From positions 1 through 64,000 of the forward strand of contig NZ_MQTQ01000053.1 of assembly GCF_020532805.1 (NCBI RefSeq): 64,000 nt of DNA, written 5' to 3'. The translations under genes and the position numbers were made by a program. The DNA comes from Arthrobacter sp. SO5 (GTDB taxonomy: Bacteria; Actinomycetota; Actinomycetes; Actinomycetales; Micrococcaceae). Positions 26,665-35,692 of the stretch are shown here, in pieces; the first letter of the stretch is position 1; the number at the start of each line of letters is the position of its first letter. The notes under the pieces were generated by a model. It saw only the letters and a program-made list of their open reading frames with translations. It did no database searches and was not told where the DNA came from.

Positions 26665-27579
26665 ATGACAACGACACTCGACAGCCTGCCTTCCCCGTCA
26701 TTGGTCCGGGGCATGGCACGCCGGGGCAAGAAACTGGCAAAGCGGCTGCGGGCCAACCTCGCGACGGCATACTTGCGGCTCAGGAATGTGGTGGCCCGCG
26801 GACCGGCCACCGGGTCCGCTCCCGTCGTGGTCTCCCTGACGAGCTATGGCGACAGAATCCATACGGTTTCGGTCGCCATCGAGTCCATCGCCAGGGGGAG
26901 AACCAGGCCGCAGCGCCTCGTGCTGTGGCTGGATTCCCCGGCGCAGTTTGAGGACCGGCCGGCGTCCCTGCGCCGGCTTGAACGCCGCGGCCTGGAAGTG
27001 CTGCTCACCTCCAACTACGGCCCCCACACCAAGTATTTCCCCTATGTAAAGTCGGTGGAGCACCACACCGTGCCTCTGGTCACGGCCGATGACGACATCA
27101 TCTATCCGCAGAACTGGCTGGCCCTGCTGATAGCCGCGAACCGGCGGCATCCCAAAGCCATCAGCGGCCACTGGGTCAGCATCATGGGCGTCTCGGAGGA
27201 CCGGGTGGCTGCGTACGGAACGTGGGCCCGGGCACATGACACGGCCGTGCGGCCGACAAATTTTTCCCCCGGTGTTTCCGGGGTGATCTACCCGCCGGCG
27301 ATGCTCCAGGAGCTGAGGCTGCGCGGGGAGCGCTTCCTGTCCGTATGCCCGAGTGCCGACGATATCTGGCTGCACTGGGTGGCTCTCCGTGCGGGCATAC
27401 CGGTCCGGCAGGTTGGCAGAGTGCCACGGCACTTCCCGATTATTCCGGGAAGCCAGGGCCAGGCACTGATGACGAGCAATGTCGGAGAAAACCGCAATGA
27501 CCACTGCATCCAAGGCCTCTATGCGGCCGAAGATGTGGCAGCGCTCAACCTGAGCGCCGCCAGACATCGATTGGACTAG
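26665..27579 (+). CDS. Putative glycosyltransferase (GT-A-like)
   Basis: 304 aa without membrane segments. VVVSLTSYGDRIHTVSVAIE, LVLWLDSP, then VTADDDIIYPQNW form a GT-A-like N-terminal fold with a DDD metal and nucleotide-sugar motif. PSADDIWLHW near residue 230 is typical of the same uncharacterised family of capsule glycosyltransferases. The 91-bp spacer before it is purine-rich with repeated AGGAA; the last GGAAGGAA lies about 10 bases from the ATG. It may add a later sugar or side branch. Confidence 0.8.
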   Translation: MTTTLDSLPSPSLVRGMARRGKKLAKRLRANLATAYLRLRNVVARGPATGSAPVVVSLTSYGDRIHTVSVAIESIARGRTRPQRLVLWLDSPAQFEDRPASLRRLERRGLEVLLTSNYGPHTKYFPYVKSVEHHTVPLVTADDDIIYPQNWLALLIAANRRHPKAISGHWVSIMGVSEDRVAAYGTWARAHDTAVRPTNFSPGVSGVIYPPAMLQELRLRGERFLSVCPSADDIWLHWVALRAGIPVRQVGRVPRHFPIIPGSQGQALMTSNVGENRNDHCIQGLYAAEDVAALNLSAARHRLD

Positions 27580-27590
27580 AAGGGAAAAAA

Positions 27591-27710
27591 ATGTTCCGGA
27601 ACGCCACGCTGGGGAGCGCTCAGACGAGAAACGCAGGCTGCACTGCGCATCCTCACACCACAAACGCCAGACAGAATTCCCGGCACGACTTCACCGTGAA
27701 GATCCCGTAG
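27591..27710 (+). CDS. Possible 39-codon small ORF
   Basis: GAAGGG overlapping the preceding stop, then seven A residues, then ATG 27591, gives a very good ribosome site for a 39-aa ORF beginning MFRNATLGSAQTRNAG. It has no membrane segment or recognisable motif. It may be a small protein or simply a chance start. Support is the ribosome site only. Confidence 0.3.
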   Translation: MFRNATLGSAQTRNAGCTAHPHTTNARQNSRHDFTVKIP

Positions 27711-27765
27711 GCCAAGGGACCGGGGGGAGTCATGAACATCTCAAAGTCGCCGAAGGCGCAGCCAC

Positions 27766-27810
27766 CGCAAAACCAGCCACGGCAAAACCAGCCACGGCAA
27801 AACCAGCCAG
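27766..27810 (+). repeat. 15-bp tandem repeat, three copies
   Basis: Three near-identical 15-bp units (core GCAAAACCAGCCA) run head to tail. The 431-bp interval 27580-28010 otherwise holds the 39-codon ORF and an open frame from ATG 27732 that joins the downstream secreted protein. If that start were used, the repeat would encode (Q/R)QNQP units ahead of the signal peptide, which is unlikely for export. Confidence 0.75.
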
Positions 27811-28010
27811 GGCAGCCGTCCCTACCTGGCCTGCTTCCTGCCCCCGGTAGTCCGCCGACCACCGGGCGTGACCGGCCTGCCTCGTCGCCGCAGGGGGTCC
27901 GAACGAACGTCCCGGCCGAGTCAAGCTTCGACGATCCGGCCAAGCCGTCCGCTCAGAGCGGGCCCCGTGAACTACGGGAAACTACCACGTACCAGCGAAG
28001 GGACACTGCC

Positions 28011-30872
28011 ATGGCCTGGCCCCCAAATTCCGTCCACGGGGCTCCAATGCCCACCGGATCCAGGACGTGGCGCCCCCGTCTGCTGAGGCAGGCGCACCGG
28101 GCTGCCGCCCTGTTTCTCGCGACGCTCGTCTTTGCGGCGGGCGCCGTGGTCTGGGCGCCCGCTGGCGTGGCGGATTCAGCCCCAATTGACCCCAACGATC
28201 CGAAGACACCGGTCACGGTCACAGCCGACAGCCTGCCGACTGCACAGCACGACGGCGTCGCGTGGAAGACGGCGATCATCGGAAACACCGTCTACGTGGT
28301 GGGAAAATTCAACAACGCCCGGCCGTTTGGTGCCGCCGCCGGCACGCAGCAGGTGGCCAGGGGGAACATTTTGGCCTTCGACCTGACCACCGGAAAGCTG
28401 ATCCTTGGTTTCGCGCCGGTGCTGAATGCCCAGGCCCTCTCGGTCGCAGCGGCGCCGGACGGGTCCAGGCTCTACGTCGGCGGAGACTTCACCACAGTCA
28501 ACGGGGTCCAGCGCCTCCGGGTCGCTGCCCTCGACCCGGTGACAGGCAGCCTGATCAGCTCCTTTGCACCGCAAATGAACGAGAGCGTTCGGGCCATTGC
28601 CACCAAGGGCAACACGGTCTGGCTAGGCGGAAGCTTCACGGCCGTCGGGTCAGCAGCCCGGGCCAAGCTCGCCGCGTTGGACGCTTCGAACGGGGCCCTG
28701 CTGCCCTGGGCGCCGAATGCCGCCGGCGGGAGGGTCAATGCCCTGGCCGTATCCCCGGACGGGGCGAAAACAGTGGTCGGCGGTTCGTTCACGACGCTGA
28801 ACGGATCCAACCGGCCCGGCTACGGTCTCGGAATGGTCGATTCCGCCAGCGGTGCCAATCTCGCAATCCAAGCCAACGACGTGGTGCGCAACGCGGGCAC
28901 GCAGTCGGCCATCCTCTCGCTGCACTCGGATGGGACCAATTTCTACGGCACCGGCTATATCAAAGGCACGGGCGGCAACCTGGAAGGCGGGTTCTCCGCT
29001 AACTGGTCTGACGCCCGGATCAAGTGGGTGGAAGACTGCCACGGCGACTCCTATGGGGTTTTCGCCTCCGACACGGCTGTCTACATTGCCGGTCACCCGC
29101 ACTACTGCCTTAATCTCGGCGGCTTTCCCCAGACATCGCCGCTGACCTGGCACCGTGCCGTGGCCTTCAGCAAGGCCGCCACCGGGACGCTCACCAAGGA
29201 CACCAAGGGCTTTCCGTCCTTCACCGGCCAGCCCGCACCCACCCTGCTGAACTGGTTCCCGGACATGGACACCGGCACTGCCACCGGCCAGACCCAGGGT
29301 CCGTGGGCGGTGACCGGCAACAGCAACTACGTGGTGATGGTTGGTGAGTTCCTGAACGTTAACCTCAAACCGCAACAGGGCCTGTCCCGGTTCGCGGTCA
29401 AGGCAATCGCCCCGAACCTCCAGCAGCCCCGCGTCAACCCGACGAACTTCGTGCCGACCCTGGCGAGCCCGGCCGCCGGTCAAGTCAAGGTGGACTGGCA
29501 GTCCAACTGGGACCGCGACAACTCCAACCTGGCGTACACGGTGCTGCGGGACGGCAATCCCACCCCGGTGTACTCCGTGTCCGGGCTCTCCACCTTCTGG
29601 CAGCGGCCCAACCTGACGTTCACCGATACCGGACTGGCAGCCGGCCAGCACAGCTACCGGATTGTTGTGAAGGATCCGTTCGGCAACACCGTCACGGGGG
29701 ACAGCCGGAGTATCACAGTTGCCGGTGCCGGCAACGTGGCACCCGAGGCCTCGTTCACCAGCACCTCCAACCAGCTGGCGGTGTCCGTGGACGGCTCCGC
29801 GTCGGCGGATCCGGACGGGACTATCAGCAGCTACGCGTGGACCTTCGGCGACGGCGGCACCGCCACGGGTGCGACGGCGTCGCACAGCTACGCTGCGGCC
29901 GGCACGTACACAGTCACTCTCACGGTGACGGACAACGGCGGGGCCACGGGCAGCATCACCCGCAGCGTCACGGCCGCCGCCGCCGGCAACGTGGCACCGG
30001 CGGCGTCGTTCACCAGCACGGTCAACCAGCTGACGGTGGCGGTGGACGGCTCGGCGTCGGCGGATCCGGACGGGACTATCAGCGGCTACGCGTGGACCTT
30101 CGGTGACGGCGGCACAGCCACGGGTGCGACGGCGTCGCACAGCTACGCTGCGGCCGGCACGTACACGGTCACTCTCACGGTGACGGACAACGGCGGGGCC
30201 ACCGGCAGCACCACGCGCAGCGTCACGGCGGCCACCGCCGGGGGAGCGCTGGCCAAGGATGCCTTCGGCCGCACCGCGGCATCGGGCTGGGGCTCGGCGG
30301 ACGCCGGCGGGGCGTGGTCCTTGAACGGGACCGCAACGCCGTATTCCGTGGCCGGAGGCCAGGGCATCATGAGTCTGGCGGCCGGAAAGGGCCCGTCGGC
30401 GTACCTGCCGGGAGTGTCGGCGACAGCCAGCAACTCGCTCGTCACCTTCTCGCTCGACAAGATCGGAAACGGCGGCGGGTCCTACCTCGGGGTGATCGGC
30501 CGGCGGGTGGGGACCGAAGAATACCGGGGCAAGGTGAAGGTGGCGTCCACCGGCGTCACCACCCTACAGCTGACCAGGTTGTCCGGCGGGGCCGAAACCA
30601 CGCTGGCACAGTTCTCCCCGGGCATCACGATCACGGCGGGGCAGCAGCTGCAGCTCCGCGTCGAGGTCACTGGCACAGCCCCCACCACCGTCCGGGCGAA
30701 GACCTGGCGGACGGGAACGGCGGAGCCAGCAGCCTGGAGCGTGACCATCACGGATGCCACCGCGAGCCTGCAGAACGCAGGGTCCACCGGGCTGCTGTCC
30801 TACCTGTCCAGCACCGCCACGAACGTGCCCGTGCTGGCGCGGTTCGACGACCTCGTGGTGGGGCCGGCCTAG
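28011..30872 (+). CDS. Secreted beta-propeller-like protein with two PKD domains
   Basis: 953 aa from ATG 28011, which has GAAGGGA 7 bases upstream. This start places a signal peptide (RLLRQAHRAAALFLATLVFA) near the N-terminus; ATG 27732 would bury it at residue ~130. Mature regions in order: repeats of the LYVGGDFTTVNG / VRAIATKGNTVWLGGSFTAVG type (delta-60/propeller-like), a conserved DCHGDSY and HYCLNL Cys pair, a fibronectin-III-like segment, two nearly identical PKD domains, and a C-terminal LamG-like domain. No LPXTG or membrane anchor is visible. It is probably an extracellular matrix or glycan-binding protein. Confidence 0.82.
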   Translation: MAWPPNSVHGAPMPTGSRTWRPRLLRQAHRAAALFLATLVFAAGAVVWAPAGVADSAPIDPNDPKTPVTVTADSLPTAQHDGVAWKTAIIGNTVYVVGKFNNARPFGAAAGTQQVARGNILAFDLTTGKLILGFAPVLNAQALSVAAAPDGSRLYVGGDFTTVNGVQRLRVAALDPVTGSLISSFAPQMNESVRAIATKGNTVWLGGSFTAVGSAARAKLAALDASNGALLPWAPNAAGGRVNALAVSPDGAKTVVGGSFTTLNGSNRPGYGLGMVDSASGANLAIQANDVVRNAGTQSAILSLHSDGTNFYGTGYIKGTGGNLEGGFSANWSDARIKWVEDCHGDSYGVFASDTAVYIAGHPHYCLNLGGFPQTSPLTWHRAVAFSKAATGTLTKDTKGFPSFTGQPAPTLLNWFPDMDTGTATGQTQGPWAVTGNSNYVVMVGEFLNVNLKPQQGLSRFAVKAIAPNLQQPRVNPTNFVPTLASPAAGQVKVDWQSNWDRDNSNLAYTVLRDGNPTPVYSVSGLSTFWQRPNLTFTDTGLAAGQHSYRIVVKDPFGNTVTGDSRSITVAGAGNVAPEASFTSTSNQLAVSVDGSASADPDGTISSYAWTFGDGGTATGATASHSYAAAGTYTVTLTVTDNGGATGSITRSVTAAAAGNVAPAASFTSTVNQLTVAVDGSASADPDGTISGYAWTFGDGGTATGATASHSYAAAGTYTVTLTVTDNGGATGSTTRSVTAATAGGALAKDAFGRTAASGWGSADAGGAWSLNGTATPYSVAGGQGIMSLAAGKGPSAYLPGVSATASNSLVTFSLDKIGNGGGSYLGVIGRRVGTEEYRGKVKVASTGVTTLQLTRLSGGAETTLAQFSPGITITAGQQLQLRVEVTGTAPTTVRAKTWRTGTAEPAAWSVTITDATASLQNAGSTGLLSYLSSTATNVPVLARFDDLVVGPA
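29731..30240 (+). repeat. 255-bp tandem duplication encoding two PKD domains
   Basis: Units 29731-29985 and 29986-30240 are nearly identical at DNA level, each encoding an 85-aa PKD domain with SYAWTFGDGGTATGATASHS or its Gly variant. Such high nucleotide identity indicates recent duplication or ongoing gene conversion, and copy number may vary between strains. Confidence 0.92.
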
Positions 30873-31043
30873 CGCGCGGCAAGTTCCGGACGGCGGAGGG
30901 GCGGCCGCCGTCCGGAACTATGTCAGGAACAGCTGCATGCGTGGTGCGCCGCTCAGGGCGCCCGGTCCAAGCCGAAGTCCGGCAAGGCCGCGGCCCTGAG
31001 CCGCTGAGCCGCCCGCCCAATGCCAACTGAGCAAAGGAATGCA

Positions 31044-32786
31044 ATGAAACGTCCATGGAGGAATTGGGGCCTGCTGAGGCATGGCTCCCAAGGATTGCCG
31101 CCCGGCACCGAACACCCGCTGCGCCGGTCGCCGGCCGGCTTCGGCGCGGCCGCCCGGATCACTGCCGCGGGTGCCAGCGCCGCGCTGGTCGCGGCAGTGG
31201 TCCTGACGACTGCCCCGGTCGCAGGTGCCGATTCGGCACCTGCTGACCCGGGCAACCCGGCAACCCCCGTCACCGTGACGGCGGATGCCCTGCCGACCGT
31301 GCAGATCGACGGGGTCGTCTGGCAGCAGGCCATCATCGGGGACACCGTCTACGCGGTGGGCAAGTTCAATACCGCCCGGCCTGCCGGCGCAGCCTCAGGG
31401 TCGCAGACTACGACCCGGAAGAACATCCTGGCGTTCAGCCTGAGCACGGGCAAGCTGGTCACCACCTTCAACGCTTCCCTTAATGCCCAGGGCCTGACGG
31501 TCGCGGCATCCCCGGACGGCAGCAGGCTCTACGTCGGCGGCGACTTCACGCTGGTAAACGGCACGGCCGCCAGCCGCGTGGTGGCGCTCAACCCGCAGAC
31601 CGGGGCGATCATCCCGGGCTGGGCCCCGAAGGTCTCCGCCACTGTCAGGGCGATCGTAGCCACCCCGGACACCGTCTACCTCGGCGGGATGTTCAGCGCC
31701 GTCGGATCCAGTACGCGGTCCAAGCTGGCTGCCGTGCGAGCGTCCGACGGCGGGCTGCTGGCCTGGAAGCCCAACGCCGCGGGCGGCCGGGTCAACGCCT
31801 TGGTGCTGGCGCCGGATCGGAGCAAGCTGGTCGCAGGAGGTGCCTTCACCACCCTGAACGGCAGCAACCGGCCCGGGTTTGGCCTGGGCGCCGTGAACGC
31901 CACCACGGGTGCCAGCCTGGCCACCCCGGTGAACGACGTGGTGCGCAATGCAGGCTCCAATGCCGCCATCACCTCGCTGTCCAGCGATGGTTCGAACTGG
32001 TACGGCACGGCCTATATCTTTAACGCCAGAGGCGGAACCGGGAACCTGGAGGGATCGTTTTCGGCGAACTGGTCCAACCTGGGCATTAAATGGATTGATG
32101 ACTGCCACGGCGACTCCTACAGCATGTTCGCCAGCGACACCGCGGTCTACAAGGCTGGCCATTCGCACTACTGCCTGAACCTCAAGGGCTTCCCGCAAAC
32201 GGATCCACTGTCCTATCACCGGGCACTGGCCTACAGCAAGGCAGCCACCGGGACCCTGACCAGGGACACCAAGGGCTTCCCCAGCTTCACGGGCAAGCCG
32301 GCGCCCTCGCTGCTGACCTGGTTCCCGGACATGGACACGGGAACCGCGACCGGCCAGAGCCAGGGTCCCTGGACAGTGACCGGAAACAGCAGCTACGTCG
32401 TCATGGGCGGTGAATTCAAGAAGGTCAACCTCAAGGGCCAGCAGGGACTGGTTCGCTTCGCGGTCCGCTCCATCGCCCCGAACAAGGAAGGACCGGTGTC
32501 GTCGTCGTCCCCGATCAACCCGGCGCTCACCTCGCCGTCGGCCGGAAAGATCCGGGTCCGCTGGCAGTCGAACTGGGACAGGGACAACACCAGCCTGACC
32601 TACAAGGTGTACCGGGACGGCGCATTGATCAACACGCAGTCCAAATCGACCACGTTCTGGAACCGGCCCACGATGGAGTTCACCGATACGGTGACTGCCG
32701 CGAGTACCCACCAGTACCGCATTGTGAGCAGTGACGTCTTCGGCAATACCAGGACCTCCGCGACCCTGAGCCTGAAGGCAAAGTAG
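31044..32786 (+). CDS. Secreted beta-propeller-like protein, short paralogue without PKD domains
   Basis: 580 aa from ATG 31044 (AAAGGA 5 bases upstream; an in-frame ATG at 31020 is less likely). A signal peptide (ITAAGASAALVAAVVLTTAP) precedes a region colinear with the upstream protein: LYVGGDFTLVNG, VYLGGMFSAVGSS, the DCHGDSY and HYCLNL Cys pair, then the fibronectin-III-like segment (WQSNWDRDNTSLTYKVYRDG). It stops where the PKD tail begins in its neighbour. The tandem arrangement shows gene duplication followed by gain or loss of the tail. A strong terminator follows. Confidence 0.82.
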   Translation: MKRPWRNWGLLRHGSQGLPPGTEHPLRRSPAGFGAAARITAAGASAALVAAVVLTTAPVAGADSAPADPGNPATPVTVTADALPTVQIDGVVWQQAIIGDTVYAVGKFNTARPAGAASGSQTTTRKNILAFSLSTGKLVTTFNASLNAQGLTVAASPDGSRLYVGGDFTLVNGTAASRVVALNPQTGAIIPGWAPKVSATVRAIVATPDTVYLGGMFSAVGSSTRSKLAAVRASDGGLLAWKPNAAGGRVNALVLAPDRSKLVAGGAFTTLNGSNRPGFGLGAVNATTGASLATPVNDVVRNAGSNAAITSLSSDGSNWYGTAYIFNARGGTGNLEGSFSANWSNLGIKWIDDCHGDSYSMFASDTAVYKAGHSHYCLNLKGFPQTDPLSYHRALAYSKAATGTLTRDTKGFPSFTGKPAPSLLTWFPDMDTGTATGQSQGPWTVTGNSSYVVMGGEFKKVNLKGQQGLVRFAVRSIAPNKEGPVSSSSPINPALTSPSAGKIRVRWQSNWDRDNTSLTYKVYRDGALINTQSKSTTFWNRPTMEFTDTVTAASTHQYRIVSSDVFGNTRTSATLSLKAK

Positions 32787-32846
32787 GCCGACAACGATAG
32801 CGTTGCTGCTGGCTCGGTTGAGGAGATAGCAGCACCCGCAGACGGA

Positions 32847-32882
32847 GAAAGGGCCGGATCCATTCAAGGATCCGGCCCTTTC
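32847..32882 (+). terminator. Bidirectional hairpin between convergent genes
   Basis: A perfect 15-bp stem (32847-32861 with 32868-32882) with a 6-base loop ends in CTTTC on the + strand, and symmetrically on the other. It lies between the propeller gene and the convergent beta-helix gene and can serve both. Confidence 0.85.
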
Positions 32883-32910
32883 GCCGGGCTCTAGAGCCGG
32901 GACGGTGAGC

Positions 32911-34215
32911 TTAGGCGTTGTAGCGGATGCCGCCGGTCTTGCCTTCGACGAGGAAGGAGAGGTTGTCTGCCCAGCGGTTGGTCGCCAGGCCCGGAGTGGT
33001 GCTGGCGGCGCGGCTGATGATCCGGACGGGGTACTTCGAGCCGCTGCCGAAATCGAACTGGTTGCGGCCGAGGTAGTTATCCGAAACAGTCACGGTGATG
33101 TTCGCGTACTTGCCGTTATCGATGTTGATCGAGGTCTGGCCGTCGTCCACCCAGTTCTTCTCCACCACGACGTTGGCGAGCTTTGCAACGTTCTGCTGCA
33201 GCATGATGCCGATGCCGGCATGGTTTCCGCGCGGGTTCGCTGCGCTGCCGGCACCCGGGTTGGAGTTGGCGACGACGGTGTTCCCGGCGATGCGGATGTT
33301 CTCGCCGCCCTGCACCTGGATGCCGTCATTGTGCGTTCCGTTGCTGTGCGCGGGGTCGTTGGACCAGTACGTCAGCGAGTGGATGTAGTTGCCCTCGGCC
33401 CTCACGTTGGCCGTGGCCGGACCACCGGGGCGGTTGAAGATGCCCAGTCCGTCGTTCGTGCCCTGGATGTGGTTCCGCTGGGCCGTGTAGTCGTGGCCGA
33501 CGATGCCGTCGCGGTAGTAGGACGGGCTGTCCGGGATGATCGTGCTGTCCTGGACGACCAGGTTGGCAACAGCGGCGCTGTTGGCATCAATGACGCCGGT
33601 GTTCGCGCCGGGGGTGCCCTTGCCGCCGTGCAGGCGGCTGTTCTTGATTGTCACGTTCTTGGCGCGGACCTTGATATCGCCGTAGATTTCCAGGCCGTCC
33701 AGGACGGTGCCGTCCTGGGTGATGACCAAGTCTGCGCCCGAGGTGTTGTGCGGCTTCAACGCGGTGCCTGCAACGACGCCGGTGTTGGCGCCGGAGGGCT
33801 GGTACGTGCCCACAGCCTGCGCCGTGCGGGCCGCGGGGGCAGTGGTCGCGGCGATGTTACCCTGCGCCTGGATGGCCGTGGCGCGCTGAACAACCGGCGC
33901 GGCCCCCGCCCCGGCGGCCGGAGGTGCGGCCGGAGCTGCAACCGGAGCAGCGGCCCCCGCCCCGGCGCCCGGAGCTGCGGAAGGAGCCTGGGCCGCGGCG
34001 CCGGAGGTGTCAGTGGCTGCGGACTTGGATTCCGCGGCGGGGGTTGCCGGTGCTGCTTCAGTTGCAGCAGACCGGGCGCCGGCATCCGACGTCGTACCCG
34101 GTGCATCCTGGGCTGCAAGCTGTCCGCAGCCGGTGAGCGTAAGCGCAGCGGCCGTCAGTACGGCGGCGCTCAAGTAGGCCGGGCGGATGTTCATGTTCTG
34201 GGGGCCAATGGCCAT
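32911..34215 (-). CDS. Right-handed beta-helix lipoprotein (pectate-lyase-like fold)
   Basis: 434 aa. The lipobox LTLTGC follows a hydrophobic signal segment, so it is probably a membrane-anchored lipoprotein. An Ala/Pro-rich linker of about 100 residues separates this from the C-terminal domain, whose short repeated strands (GLEIYGDIKVRAKNVTIKNS, NLVVQDSTI, NIRIAGNTVVANSN, NVVVEKNWVDD) give the parallel beta-helix pattern of polysaccharide lyases and depolymerases. Context within the polysaccharide locus suggests glycan binding or trimming. Catalytic residues cannot be assigned. The first ATG has GAGG about 11 bases upstream. Confidence 0.82.
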   Translation of the reverse strand: MAIGPQNMNIRPAYLSAAVLTAAALTLTGCGQLAAQDAPGTTSDAGARSAATEAAPATPAAESKSAATDTSGAAAQAPSAAPGAGAGAAAPVAAPAAPPAAGAGAAPVVQRATAIQAQGNIAATTAPAARTAQAVGTYQPSGANTGVVAGTALKPHNTSGADLVITQDGTVLDGLEIYGDIKVRAKNVTIKNSRLHGGKGTPGANTGVIDANSAAVANLVVQDSTIIPDSPSYYRDGIVGHDYTAQRNHIQGTNDGLGIFNRPGGPATANVRAEGNYIHSLTYWSNDPAHSNGTHNDGIQVQGGENIRIAGNTVVANSNPGAGSAANPRGNHAGIGIMLQQNVAKLANVVVEKNWVDDGQTSINIDNGKYANITVTVSDNYLGRNQFDFGSGSKYPVRIISRAASTTPGLATNRWADNLSFLVEGKTGGIRYNA

Positions 34216-34612
34216 AGTGTCTTAACCTCTTACGTCTCGATTTCCGGGCACGGGGAAGTGCACTAAGACATAACGGAAGTGGCGAGCGGCTTGGGCCTGG
34301 TTTGCCAGCGGCACTGAAGCCGAATCGGTATGTTGCATGGTGCGGTGTCAGTGCAGTACCCGGTACCTGAGACCTAGGCATGGGCGAACCCGAGGTAGGT
34401 GCAGCACTGACGTTCCGGAAGGCGTCCCCGACCCCGGCTAATGAATCATCACGCTATCCGAGGCACCAAAAGGTTGCAAATCAATAACGGCAGGATATGC
34501 AACATTGCACCTTGGTAACGTTTGGGCGTGTCGCAGGCGGCATGGCCGAATATTCCCCGGCAACTCAGGGATCTTCCATCCCCACGGAACGCTGACTTAA
34601 CTGCTCGTAAAC
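34216..34612 (-). other. Non-coding region upstream of the beta-helix gene with a structured segment
   Basis: 397 bp without a gene. It contains an inverted repeat GTCAGTGC (34347-34354) / GCACTGAC (34404-34411), enclosing an 11-base palindrome GTACC-C-GGTAC (34356-34366). It also has a separate GTTGCA...TGCAAC dyad around 34475-34503. On the reverse strand these would lie in the 5' leader or promoter of the beta-helix gene. No known riboswitch consensus is recognised. Confidence 0.4.
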
Positions 34613-35692
34613 TTATCGCCGCCGGTACTCGCTATAGACGTATCCGAAGGCCCCTGAAGCCATGCCCAGGCCTCTCGCGGCCGTCCTCAGGCCCAACGCC
34701 TTTCGCGCTTCGGATCCGCTGGCCATGCCCGCAGCGAGCCTGGCCGCACCTCCCAGCAGGCGGAGGGATCCGGACGCGAGCGCGGCGCCCCTGGCGGCAA
34801 GCCGGACGGCTGCATTTGCGCGGAGCTCGAGACTGACCCTGGTGGCCGTGTTGCCGCTCCGCAGGGCGCGGCGCAGGACCCACCCGCGGGTGAGCCGGGA
34901 CGCCGGGACGCGGTCCACCACGACGGCCTCGTCGCACCACAGCATTGTTCCTCCCCGCTGCACGAGCTGCCTGGTGAAGAGGGTGTCGGAGCCGCCGCTG
35001 AGTCCGAAACGTTCGTCGAAGCTCAACCGCAGCGCCCGGATCTGGTGCAGGTCCAGGAGCAGGTTGTTCGTGGCGGCCACGTCCAGCCGTGCGCCGGTGG
35101 GCAGCCGGCGGCGCCGGAAGAACCGGCCCGCTTCGATCCACGGCTCCGGCTCGTGTTCGTATTCACTGATGACCGGACCGACGACGGCGGCAGCGCCACT
35201 GGAGTGCTGCAGCTCCACCAGCTGCGCAAGCCAGCGCTCGGACGGCGTCTCGTCGTCGTCGATGAAGACAAGCAGTCCGCTGGGGCCGGCCTCGGCAAGG
35301 GCGCGGTTGCGCGCGGCCGCAATACCGGGCTTCGGCTCATGGACGTACCGGACGAGCCCCCTCGGCAGCGTTCCGGCGAGTTGCTCCACCACCTGTCGGG
35401 CGCTGGCGGCAGGGTCGTTGTCGATGACGAGGACGGTGACGGCTGTGCCCGTCCCTGAGCCTGGGCCTACGCCGGTGGGGTCGGCGCCGGCCTGGGCCGC
35501 CAGCCGGGGCAGCGCGAGCGCGATGTCCTCCGGCCGCCGGTAAGTCAGCACCGCAATGACTGTGCCGCCAGCCGGTAGCCCGTCCATGTCCGCTCGCTCC
35601 AACCTGTGCCCGGGTCCGCGCTCCGGCCCGGGCTCGACCCCGGGCTCGAATCCCGCCCCGGCTCCGGCGGACGTGAAGTCATATTCAGTCAT
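34613..35692 (-). CDS. Glycosyltransferase family 2
   Basis: 359 aa from ATG 35692. The GT-A fold is shown by VIAVLTYRRPEDIALALPRL, VLVIDNDP, the donor region GIAAARNRALAEA and the metal motif FIDDDETP. DERFGLSGGSDTLFTRQLVQ matches the acceptor/catalytic loop of GT2 enzymes. The start overlaps the upstream flippase stop by 8 bp (ATGACTGA), showing coupling. A longer frame to 35797 exists, but it would overlap the flippase by over 100 bp. The sugar specificity is unknown. Confidence 0.9.
   Translation of the reverse strand: MTEYDFTSAGAGAGFEPGVEPGPERGPGHRLERADMDGLPAGGTVIAVLTYRRPEDIALALPRLAAQAGADPTGVGPGSGTGTAVTVLVIDNDPAASARQVVEQLAGTLPRGLVRYVHEPKPGIAAARNRALAEAGPSGLLVFIDDDETPSERWLAQLVELQHSSGAAAVVGPVISEYEHEPEPWIEAGRFFRRRRLPTGARLDVAATNNLLLDLHQIRALRLSFDERFGLSGGSDTLFTRQLVQRGGTMLWCDEAVVVDRVPASRLTRGWVLRRALRSGNTATRVSLELRANAAVRLAARGAALASGSLRLLGGAARLAAGMASGSEARKALGLRTAARGLGMASGAFGYVYSEYRRR

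Noticed and set aside
27732-28010. 93-codon N-terminal extension of the PKD protein
   Set aside because: It would place the signal peptide at about residue 130; the paralogue has its signal near the N-terminus, and ATG 28011 has a better-spaced ribosome site. Kept only as an alternative.
28650-30140. 496-codon reverse frame
   Set aside because: Antisense to the secreted propeller/PKD gene; no recognisable features.
32905-34266. 453-codon + strand frame
   Set aside because: It is antisense to the beta-helix lipoprotein gene, which has a signal peptide, lipobox and coherent repeats; the + frame is a composition artefact of GC-rich DNA.
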